In this document: piece after piece, positions 41,457-48,869 of the stretch
How positions within the stretch are numbered: position 1 is the stretch's first letter
How the letters are laid out: every line of letters starts with the position of its first letter
Assembly (NCBI GenBank): GCA_038210375.1
Contig: JBBQWT010000020.1
Coordinates: 1 to 57,081, forward strand
Reading direction: 5' to 3'
Length of the DNA stretch: 57,081 nt
Origin: JBBQWT01 sp038210375
GTDB lineage: Bacteria; Acidobacteriota; Terriglobia; Terriglobales; Acidobacteriaceae
Notes under the pieces: generated by a model
Database searches by the model: none
Told to the model about the DNA's origin: nothing
The model's input: the letters and a program-made list of their open reading frames with translations, nothing else
Program-made: the position numbers and the translations under genes

Positions 41457-42740
41457 ATGAATAAGCAAACGATGAAAGCCCTGGTTTTGATGGTGCTGAT
41501 GGGCGCGGCAGTGATGAGCGCCGGCCGCCTGACCGCGGTGTTGGCGGCTTCGCCTTCACTGGCCAATGGCGCTTCCAGCGCGGTAGCCGGTGGGCCGGCC
41601 ATGCAGAACGTTCAGATCCAGCGCCGCCGAACTTCGACGGCCACGCCCGCGGTGTGGAACGTGGCTGGTGGCGGCGCGTATCTCGGAATTGACATTGACG
41701 ACGTAACCGCCGAGCGCGTTTCCGCATTGAAGCTCAAGGAAGAACGCGGCGTGGAAATTACCCGCGTCGATCAGGATGCCCCCGCGGGAAAAGCGGGATT
41801 GAAGGAGCATGACGTAATCCTGCAATTTAACGGCACTCGTCTCGAAGGTGAAGAGCAACTGCGGCGCTTGATTCGTGAGACTCCCTCGGGCCGGAGGATC
41901 ACGCTTGACATCAGCCGCGACGGCTCGCCCATGACTGTGGCTGTGACCCTGGCGCCGCGCCCCAACCAGATGCGCTTCAAGGTCCGCGGATTTTCGCCGC
42001 GCGAAGGCGGCCTTCTGGCCCCCGGCGAGGTCATGGAGATGCCCGAAATGCCGGAGATGCCTGATATGCCCGACATGCCGGAAACGCCTCGCTCCCCGGT
42101 GTCGCCCCGCACCCCCATGGCGCCCCGCGCTCCGCGTGCGCCTCGTATCCCTGGCCAGATGGGGGAACAGAATTTCGATATCATCATGCACAGCTCATCG
42201 TCGCTGAGCGGAGTGATGGTGGACAGCCTGAGCCGCCAGTTGGGCGAGTTCTTTGGCGCCAAAGACGGCCAGGGAGTCCTGGTCCGTTCGGTGGAAAAAG
42301 GCAGCGCGGGTGAAGCTGCCGGTTTTCGAGCGGGAGATGTGATCGTCGGCGTGGACAGGGAGAAAGTGCTCCAACCCCACGATTGGCGGCGCATCCTGAG
42401 CATGCACTCGTCCGGCGCCAAGGTTAGCGTTAACATCATCCGCAACAAGAAGGAGCAGACTCTTTCCATGACGGTTCCAGAAGGGCACAAGCATGAATCG
42501 TCGGTTTCACCCGGCGACGAAATGCGTGAAATCGAAGTGATCAACTCCGTGGACGTGGCCAAAATCGTCGATCAAGTGCGGGTCATGCGCCCGCAGATCG
42601 AACGCGTTGCCCAACTGGCTTTGAATGTGGGCATGCAAAAAGCCATGATCAACGTCCAGAAACAGCTTCACAACATCGAGCCCAAGTTGCGCCAGATGGA
42701 AAAGCAGATCAACAACGCCCGTCGCGAAGCCGAACTGTAG
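41457..42740 (+). CDS. exported twin-PDZ protein (HtrA-like without protease domain)
   Basis: A 427-residue protein with a signal peptide (~1-30). PDZ1 is at ~62-160 (GAYLGIDIDDVTAERVSALKL; GKAGLKEHDVILQFNG) and PDZ2 at ~265-345 (GQGVLVRSVEKGSAGEAAGFRAGDVIVGVD). Between them is a proline-rich repeat (MEMPEMPEMPDMPDMP, then MAPRAPRAPRIP), and a helical tail closes it. No trypsin-like catalytic triad is present, so it is not a protease but may bind exposed C termini in the periplasm. CAAGGAGAC precedes the ATG. It follows the DUF4097 gene by 49 bp, in the same probable operon. Confidence 0.85.
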   Translation: MNKQTMKALVLMVLMGAAVMSAGRLTAVLAASPSLANGASSAVAGGPAMQNVQIQRRRTSTATPAVWNVAGGGAYLGIDIDDVTAERVSALKLKEERGVEITRVDQDAPAGKAGLKEHDVILQFNGTRLEGEEQLRRLIRETPSGRRITLDISRDGSPMTVAVTLAPRPNQMRFKVRGFSPREGGLLAPGEVMEMPEMPEMPDMPDMPETPRSPVSPRTPMAPRAPRAPRIPGQMGEQNFDIIMHSSSSLSGVMVDSLSRQLGEFFGAKDGQGVLVRSVEKGSAGEAAGFRAGDVIVGVDREKVLQPHDWRRILSMHSSGAKVSVNIIRNKKEQTLSMTVPEGHKHESSVSPGDEMREIEVINSVDVAKIVDQVRVMRPQIERVAQLALNVGMQKAMINVQKQLHNIEPKLRQMEKQINNARREAEL

Positions 42741-42869
42741 GAAGGGAAGAGGCTAAGGGCACGTCTTGTATTTCAAGTTTTGTATGTCAACAACACGTTT
42801 TGCGTGTCCTGCAGAAAAGAAATACGCGTTTAGTGTTTCCTGCGGGACACCGGCACGCGTTTTTATGGG

Positions 42870-43214
42870 AATTGTCATTCCGAGCGCAAGCCGAGGAACC
42901 TTTTGTTTCCTTGGCGCAACCCGCCTAACCGGCCCAGCCGCAGATTTAAAATAATTGACCCTCAGGTTCTACGCGTAGCCTGCCGTTGACTCTAACGATG
43001 GAAGGAAGCAATTCTTCCAGCGTGAGAACAGCATTAATACCACTTTCCTGATTTAAGTAAAACCCGAGAAGATTTGCTGGTCTGCCAATCCGATTCAAGG
43101 GCAGGCTGCGCTTAGAACCAGTTCGAAGGTCGGTGAATCCACTGATTCAGGCCGGCACTCCTACAAACCCTAAAGGAAACAAAGGGTTCCTCGGCTGCGC
43201 TCGGAATGACAATT
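42870..43214. repeat. MITE-like repeat, family B, full copy
   Basis: A 345-bp gene-free element with ~40-bp near-perfect terminal inverted repeats. The left end reads AATTGTCATTCCGAGCGCAA then GCCGAGGAACCTTTTGTTTCC, and the right end is its inverse. It fills half of the 42741-43483 gap. The rest shows no gene; a short open frame at 43318 is not convincing. Confidence 0.8.
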
Positions 43215-43483
43215 CATATAGAACGCGGGCTCATCGAGAGGGGCTGCGCTCTCGGACTTGAATCCTGGTAAACCAAAACTGGAGAGATTTCCCGGGCGTG
43301 CCGACTGACGATTCCGTGTGGCTGGGCATGAAGCCCTTCGAAATCCCCGTTCTCACCCAACCCGATTGACCACCCCCCAGGTAGCATTTAGTCTCATTAT
43401 TCGGGAGGTTTACACAACTCCGCGTTCACCTTTAGACTATTCTGCCTGCTTAAAAGAACTTCGCAAGGAAGGGTGCGGCGAAC

Positions 43484-43732
43484 ATGCCCGGGGTCAGTGA
43501 CAAGGTCAGGCAGATCATTATCGACAAGCTGGGGGTAGGGCCGGCTGAAGTGACAGGCAACGCCTCATTTGTGGAGGACCTGGGGGTGGATTCCCTCGAT
43601 CGCGTGGAACTGGTCATGGCGCTCGAAGAGGCTTTTTACCTGGACCTGCCGGACGACGAGGTGGATAAAATGATCGTTGTGCAGGACACCATCGATTACA
43701 TTGAAAAAAACGCGCGCATCGTCAAGCAGTAA
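43484..43732 (+). CDS. acyl carrier protein (first of two)
   Basis: An 82-residue ACP that carries acyl chains on a 4'-phosphopantetheine arm attached to Ser37 in GVDSLDRVEL. The four-helix plan is clear (VSDKVRQIIIDKLGV... to ...TIDYIEKNARI). AAGGAAGG lies upstream. It is ~45% identical by eye to the second ACP; differences cluster in helix III (YLDLPDDEVDKMIVV). It may be a specialised carrier or an alternative for fatty acid synthesis; fabF follows the other copy. Confidence 0.93.
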   Translation: MPGVSDKVRQIIIDKLGVGPAEVTGNASFVEDLGVDSLDRVELVMALEEAFYLDLPDDEVDKMIVVQDTIDYIEKNARIVKQ

Positions 43733-43929
43733 GGTCGCAAGGTAATAAAAGTCGACACATCACAGGGGAAACGCATCCAAGTAACCGGCTGAAGTTGGGG
43801 GTGGCAGCGTGTGCGCCAGAAGCTTCGCAACAGGGCTAGAATCGAATCAGGGACTGAATTCCCCATGGTCCCGGCACTGCCGGTGCAATCACAAAATTTG
43901 TATTCAAAATTCTCAAGGAGACAATGCTA

Positions 43930-44175
43930 ATGGCCGCAGTAGAAGAGAAAGTAAAACAGATCATCGTGGAGCAACTGGGGGTCGATGAAGGCGAGGTCAC
44001 CGGCAACGCATCCTTCGTGGACGATCTGGGCGCCGACTCGCTGGATATCGTGGAGTTGGTGATGGCGTTCGAGGAATCATTCGACATCGAGATTCCCGAC
44101 GATGACGCCGAGAAGATTCGCACCGTAAAAGATGCGGTCGATTACATTGAGAAGAACGCGAAAGGCGGCAAATAG
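43930..44175 (+). CDS. acpP: acyl carrier protein (second of two, fabF-linked)
   Basis: An 81-residue ACP with the DSL motif at Ser37 (GADSLDIVELVMAFEE) and the canonical acidic helix II/III (FDIEIPDDDAEKIRTV), the closest match to primary AcpP. The ATG at 43930 is nine nt after GGAG; an ATG at 43924 is too close. fabF begins two nt after its stop, the classic acpP-fabF pairing. The 197-bp gap to the first ACP contains no clear terminator. Confidence 0.95.
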   Translation: MAAVEEKVKQIIVEQLGVDEGEVTGNASFVDDLGADSLDIVELVMAFEESFDIEIPDDDAEKIRTVKDAVDYIEKNAKGGK

Positions 44176-44177
44176 GC

Positions 44178-45419
44178 TTGCCGCGTCGCGTCGTCATTAC
44201 CGGTCTGGGTGTAATTTGTGCCCTGGGCCACACCAGCGGCGAAACCTGGCAGAACCTGTTGGCGGGCAAGAGCGGGGTGGCCCCCATTACCCGCTTTGAC
44301 ACCGCGGGGTTTGCCGTGACCATTGCCGCCGAGGTCAAGGGCTTCGATCCGCTTAACTTCATCGAGAAAAAAGAAATCAAGAAGATGGGCCGCTTCATCC
44401 ACCTGGCGATCGCGGCCGCCGATGAAGCCATGAAGATGTCAGGCCTGCGGATGTCGCCGGAAATTGAGAACCGGGTGGGCGTGCATATCGGTTCCGGCAT
44501 CGGCGGGTTCGACGTCATTGAGCGAGAACATTCCAACCTGCTCTCCGGGGGCCCCAGAAAGATTTCGCCTTTCTTCATTCCCGCGGCCATCGTCAACCTC
44601 GCCGCCGGGCACGTCAGCATCCGCTTCGGCGCCAAGGGCCCCAACGAGGCCACTTGCACCGCTTGCACCACCAGCGCCCACGCCATCGGCGATGCCTATC
44701 GCATCATCCAGCACGAGGATGCGGATGTCATGATCGCCGGCGGCACCGAAGCCGCCATTACTCCCATGGGAGTGGGAGGATTTGCCGCCATGCGCGCCCT
44801 TTCCACGCGCAACGAGGATCCCGAACGGGCCAGCCGCCCGTGGGACAAAGATCGCGACGGCTTTGTGATCGGTGAAGGCGCGGGCATCCTGATACTGGAA
44901 GAGCTGGAGTTTGCGCGCGCCCGCGGCGCCAAAATTCTGGGCGAGATCATCGGCTACGGCATGAGCGCCGACGCGTTCCACATTACCCAGCCCGCGGAAA
45001 ATGGGGAGGGCGGCTTTCGCGTTATGGTCAACGCCATCAAAGACGCCCACCTGGTTCCCTCCGATATCGGCTATGTGAACGCCCACGGCACTTCGACTCC
45101 CCTGGGAGACGCGCTGGAATCCCTGGCCATCAAGCGAACATTTGGAGAGCACGTCAAAGACCTGGCAGTAAGCAGCACCAAATCCATGACCGGACATTTG
45201 CTGGGTGGGGCCGGCGGTCTCGAAGCCGCCATCACCGTGCTGGCGCTGCAAGACCAGATCCTTCCCCCCACCATCAACCTGGTTACCCCCGGCGAAGATT
45301 GCGATCTGGATTACGTTCCCAACGTGGCCCGCAGAGTAGATATCAAATACGCCCTGTCAAACTCCTTCGGTTTCGGCGGCACCAACGGCTCCCTGATCTT
45401 CAGCCGCTGGCAGGAATAG
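44178..45419 (+). CDS. fabF: beta-ketoacyl-ACP synthase II
   Basis: A 413-residue KAS II that elongates acyl-ACP with malonyl-ACP in type II fatty acid synthesis. The catalytic Cys163 is in CTACTTSAHAIGDA; the two His of the Cys-His-His triad are in NAHGTSTPLGD and STKSMTGHLLGGAGG. The start is TTG, just after the acpP stop; the frame fits the family N terminus (RRVVITGLGVICALG). Probably co-translated with acpP. Confidence 0.96.
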   Translation: MPRRVVITGLGVICALGHTSGETWQNLLAGKSGVAPITRFDTAGFAVTIAAEVKGFDPLNFIEKKEIKKMGRFIHLAIAAADEAMKMSGLRMSPEIENRVGVHIGSGIGGFDVIEREHSNLLSGGPRKISPFFIPAAIVNLAAGHVSIRFGAKGPNEATCTACTTSAHAIGDAYRIIQHEDADVMIAGGTEAAITPMGVGGFAAMRALSTRNEDPERASRPWDKDRDGFVIGEGAGILILEELEFARARGAKILGEIIGYGMSADAFHITQPAENGEGGFRVMVNAIKDAHLVPSDIGYVNAHGTSTPLGDALESLAIKRTFGEHVKDLAVSSTKSMTGHLLGGAGGLEAAITVLALQDQILPPTINLVTPGEDCDLDYVPNVARRVDIKYALSNSFGFGGTNGSLIFSRWQE

Positions 45420-45573
45420 CGGACCAAACGCCACAAGTTTGCGCGAGCATAACGCCGCCGACGGATGGGCGAGCGAAGGACCTCGCGTTTTCTTTCGGGC
45501 TTGCCTCTGGTTCCCCACTAAAATCCCCAGCAGTTGCATGAAGAAATGTGGTTAAGCGAGCACGATCCAAAGG

Positions 45574-45698
45574 AATTGTCATTCCGAGCGAAAGCCGAGG
45601 AACCTTTTGTTTCATCTGCACAATCCGCGCAATCGCCCAGGCGATACCGTCAAGGAATCACCGGTCAGAATCTTCGCGTAGCCTGCTTTTGACTCTTA
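45574..45698 (+). repeat. family B repeat, truncated copy
   Basis: The ~125 bp here are collinear with 42870-42996: AATTGTCATTCCGAGCG at the start and CGCGTAGCCTGC with TTGACTCT near the end. The right half of the full element is missing. The rest of the 45420-45752 gap shows no gene. Confidence 0.65.
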
Positions 45699-45752
45699 CT
45701 CCCGCAGGACAAGGAAACGAAGGGCGGCTCGAACGCCCCACCAAGCAGCCAC

Positions 45753-47333
45753 CTACCGGCTGTACTGGTCCCGCAACCGGGTCTGCTTGTTCTCCATCGA
45801 CGAAGCCCGGCCGCCGATGTAAACCTGCTTGACTTCGGTCTTCATATCCAGCGGATCGCCGTTGGCCACTACCACGTTGGCCTGCTTGCCCACATCGAGC
45901 GAGCCCAACTCCCCCGCCACCCCGAAGATCTCCGCGGTATTGAGCGTGACCGCGCGCATGGCCTCGTCATAAGGCAGCCCATAGGCCACCGCGTAACCCG
46001 CGGCATAAGGAAGATTGCGCGCGTTGTGCGAATCGTAGGAAGCGAAGGCAATCTTCACCCCGCGCTTGTAGAGCTGTGCCGGCAGCGAGAACACGGCGTC
46101 GTAGCGCTCCCCTGATTTCGGGGTGGCGTAGATGGGGCCGACGATCACCGGGATTTTTGCCGCCGCAATATAGTCGAGCACCTGCTGGCTGTGGGCGACG
46201 TGATTGAGAATGATCTTCAGGTTGAATTCGCGGGCCAGGTGCAAAGCCACCTGCACGTCGCTGGGTTCTTCCGCTGCCAGCACCACCGGCTTGCGGCCTT
46301 CAAGATAGGGAATCAGCGCCTCCAGTTTCAGGTCGCGTTTGGGGGCGACGCTGTCGTCGCTCTTTGCCGGTGCGCGGCTGCCGGTGCGCGGGGTGCTGCG
46401 CGTGGCGGTGGAAACCGGCGCGGACGCGCGGTCTTCGTTGTTGTTGCGCTCCGAAATTTCGCCCGGCGCGGATCCCGATTGCGGCATGCTCGCGGTTTCC
46501 CCCGTCCCTTCGCCGGTGGAAGTGGTTTCCGAGGATGTCCCCGGATGCTTCTTGCTGTAGTCGCCGCGCTTCTTGCGATAATCCTGCGCATCGATGAAGG
46601 CCTGGCGCAATTGCGCCGCCATGCCCATGCGGGTGGAGGGATACTTGAGCTTGTCGAAGCTGGAGTTGCGGCGCTCGTTGCCGGTGAAGTTGAGCGGCAG
46701 AGCGATGTCGCGCACCAGCACCATTTCGTCGCTGGACGCGCCATCCAGCTGCACAAACGACGATTGGCCGGGCAGGGTGTCAGAGGGCTGCGGCGCCACG
46801 ATGGCATTGGTGATGCCGTTGTAGCGCGTGACCGGAATTAATTCTGATTCGGCGTGAAAGGCCTCCCAGACATGCATCTGCGGCATGATCTCGTCGCTGG
46901 TTTCCACCAAGTCGTTGGTCATCTCCACCGCCGAGATCTCGGTGAGCCCCAGGTTGCTCTCAGCGTCGATCATGCCGGGATAGACCGTCATCCCGCTCAC
47001 GTCGATGACCTTGGCGTTGGCGGGAATCGTGACCGCGCCCGCCGCTCCCGCCGCGGTAATGCGGCCGTGTTCCATTACCAGCACCCCGTTCTCGATCACG
47101 CCATGCGAGATCGTCATCAGTTTTCCGCCGGTCAATGCGATGGCCGGGCTGTCGGCCAGGGTGGTGCGAAACACGGCGGTGCGAGCCGCGACAGCAGGCC
47201 GCGTGGGGGCAGCCGCCGGGCGTTCAGTCTTTGGGCCGCGCTGCTGCGCGCCCGCCGCCGGCAGCACCGCCAAGCCCAAGCCCAGGAGAATCAGCACCAG
47301 TTTTCGCCGCATAAGATCATGAGAAGTTGTCAT
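45753..47333 (-). CDS. exported amidohydrolase-family protein lacking the metal-binding histidines
   Basis: A 526-residue protein with a signal peptide (RRKLVLILLGLGLAVLPAAGA). It has the amidohydrolase composite fold, with the beta-sandwich part (GKLMTISHGVIENGVLVMEHGRI) and the barrel end (EIFGVAGELGSLDVGKQANVVVANGDP). Where active members have HxH after PG(x)ID, this reads MIDAESNLGL (residues 121-130), so the metal pair is gone. The strand with the next metal His is also changed (VVLAAEEPSD), though an NH and an Asp (SYDSHN) remain. A disordered Gly/Ser/Arg insert lies at ~285-335. It may be an inactive partner of the upstream amidohydrolase, with which it overlaps by four bases (ATGA). 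Confidence 0.8.
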   Translation of the reverse strand: MTTSHDLMRRKLVLILLGLGLAVLPAAGAQQRGPKTERPAAAPTRPAVAARTAVFRTTLADSPAIALTGGKLMTISHGVIENGVLVMEHGRITAAGAAGAVTIPANAKVIDVSGMTVYPGMIDAESNLGLTEISAVEMTNDLVETSDEIMPQMHVWEAFHAESELIPVTRYNGITNAIVAPQPSDTLPGQSSFVQLDGASSDEMVLVRDIALPLNFTGNERRNSSFDKLKYPSTRMGMAAQLRQAFIDAQDYRKKRGDYSKKHPGTSSETTSTGEGTGETASMPQSGSAPGEISERNNNEDRASAPVSTATRSTPRTGSRAPAKSDDSVAPKRDLKLEALIPYLEGRKPVVLAAEEPSDVQVALHLAREFNLKIILNHVAHSQQVLDYIAAAKIPVIVGPIYATPKSGERYDAVFSLPAQLYKRGVKIAFASYDSHNARNLPYAAGYAVAYGLPYDEAMRAVTLNTAEIFGVAGELGSLDVGKQANVVVANGDPLDMKTEVKQVYIGGRASSMENKQTRLRDQYSR

Positions 47334-48721
47334 TGGTACATCCCTTCTTCGCCCTGTTCGTCGCCGTGGCCGCTCATCGGCGTTCCGGTGTAGTAGGGCA
47401 TGCCCGTGCCCGGCAGTGACTTGTCAAAAAATACCCGTCCATCGATCAAGACTTTCTCCACCGTCGCGTAACTGGAAAGAGGGAACTGGTCCCAGATGCT
47501 GATGTCCGCATCCTTGCCGGGATCGAGTGAGCCGACGCGGTCATCCACTCCGATGATCCAGGCGGGATTAATGGTGATCATTTTCAGCGCCTCATCGGGC
47601 GTGGCGCCTCCGTAGCGAATGGTCTTGGCGGCTTCCTGATTCAAGCGCCGCGCAAAATCGTTGGAATCGCTCTTGATCGCCACCCGCACGCCTTTGCGCA
47701 TGGACATCACCGCGTTCCACGGGATCGCGTCCCAGGCCTCATGCTTGAATCCCCACCAGTCGGCGAAGGTGGCAATGGCCACGCCCTGTGCCGCTACTTT
47801 GTCGGCCACCTTGTACATCTCCAGCGCGTGGTGGAATGCCCGGATCTTGTAGCCAAACTCTTTGGCCATCGCCATCTCGTTGAGGAATTCATCGGCCCGG
47901 TAGCAGTGGATCTGCACCATCAGCTTGCCGCGCAGAATGTCGGCCAGCGCCTCCAGCCGCAAATCGCGCTTGGGCTCCTTGGCGTCCTTGTTGGTCTTTA
48001 ACTTCTCCTTGTAGGTGTCCCAATCGCGAAGATACTCGCGCGCTTCCTGTAGTGCGGCGCGGCGCACCGCGAAATTCCCCATTCGGGTGGAAGGCAGTTG
48101 GCCGCGGCCGCCATAGACCCTCTTGGGGTTCTCGCCGCTGGCAAACTTGATGGAGCGCGGCGCGTTAGGGAACAGCATCTCGTCGCGCGTGAGTCCGAAC
48201 TTATGCTTGATCACCACCGCCTGCCCGCCAATCATGTTGGCCGAGCCATGCAGCAGCAGCGAGGTGGTCACGCCCCCGGCCAAGGCGTGGTAGATGGCCT
48301 TGTCGGTGTAATCGAACGCGTCCTCCATCATCATCTGCGGGGTCACCGGGTTGGTGGCTTCGTTCACGTCGTTATCGAGGGCCAAGTGCGAATGGGAATC
48401 GACAATGCCCGGCATAACAAACTTGCCGGTGGCGTCGATCACCCGCGCCGACGCGGGAGCATCCACCGTCGCGCCCACCGCAACGATTTTTCCGTTATGA
48501 ATGTAAACGCTGCCGTTGGCGATGGTTCCGTGAGTGATGGTCAGGATGGTGCCGTTCCTGATCACGACGTCGTCACTGGCGCCCGCCGCGGCCGGCGTGC
48601 TGGTTTGTCCCAGCGCGGTTGCGGCCAGAATGCTGAAATAGACGAGAGCGAAAACCAATTTTGTGAGAGGATTCTTTCCGGCATGGGTGTGATTGTCCGG
48701 CGATGGGTGCATGGGTTGCAT
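47330..48721 (-). CDS. exported amidohydrolase with intact metal site
   Basis: A 463-residue protein. The ATG at 48721 follows CAGGAG by eight nt. A signal-like hydrophobic stretch (LTKLVFALVYFSILAATALG) precedes the beta-sandwich and TIM barrel. The metal-binding motif HSH is intact at 110-112 (MPGIVDSHSHLAL), and later His (VQIHCYRADE, FHHALEM) and Asp (KSDSNDFA) match the imidazolonepropionase/PH0642-like branch. The substrate is unknown. Its stop overlaps the start of the metal-less paralogue, implying equal, coupled synthesis. Confidence 0.88.
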   Translation of the reverse strand: MQPMHPSPDNHTHAGKNPLTKLVFALVYFSILAATALGQTSTPAAAGASDDVVIRNGTILTITHGTIANGSVYIHNGKIVAVGATVDAPASARVIDATGKFVMPGIVDSHSHLALDNDVNEATNPVTPQMMMEDAFDYTDKAIYHALAGGVTTSLLLHGSANMIGGQAVVIKHKFGLTRDEMLFPNAPRSIKFASGENPKRVYGGRGQLPSTRMGNFAVRRAALQEAREYLRDWDTYKEKLKTNKDAKEPKRDLRLEALADILRGKLMVQIHCYRADEFLNEMAMAKEFGYKIRAFHHALEMYKVADKVAAQGVAIATFADWWGFKHEAWDAIPWNAVMSMRKGVRVAIKSDSNDFARRLNQEAAKTIRYGGATPDEALKMITINPAWIIGVDDRVGSLDPGKDADISIWDQFPLSSYATVEKVLIDGRVFFDKSLPGTGMPYYTGTPMSGHGDEQGEEGMYQ

Positions 48722-48817
48722 GATGGAACTCCTGTGATGAAGCGAACGAACCATGGGAAGAGGCCTGAATTGTAAGAGCCTGTAACCGTCAGGTCAATTC
48801 ACCGTAGCTTTATCGCA

Positions 48818-48849
48818 AATAAAACCGGGAGCGTTGCCGCTCCCGGTTT
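48818..48849 (-). terminator. Rho-independent terminator after the M13 peptidase
   Basis: A perfect 12-bp stem AAACCGGGAGCG/CGCTCCCGGTTT with a four-nt loop is followed on the minus strand by TTTTATTT. It lies ~20 bp after the M13 stop. Confidence 0.9.
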
Positions 48850-48869
48850 AGGTGGCTAACGGACTATCT

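Noticed and set aside
43318..43500. 60-codon frame upstream of the first acyl carrier protein
   Set aside because: No ribosome-binding site and overlaps the ACP start region.
46191..46841. 216-codon plus-strand frame inside the amidohydrolase
   Set aside because: Antisense shadow; the minus-strand gene has a signal peptide, domain fold and coupled start.
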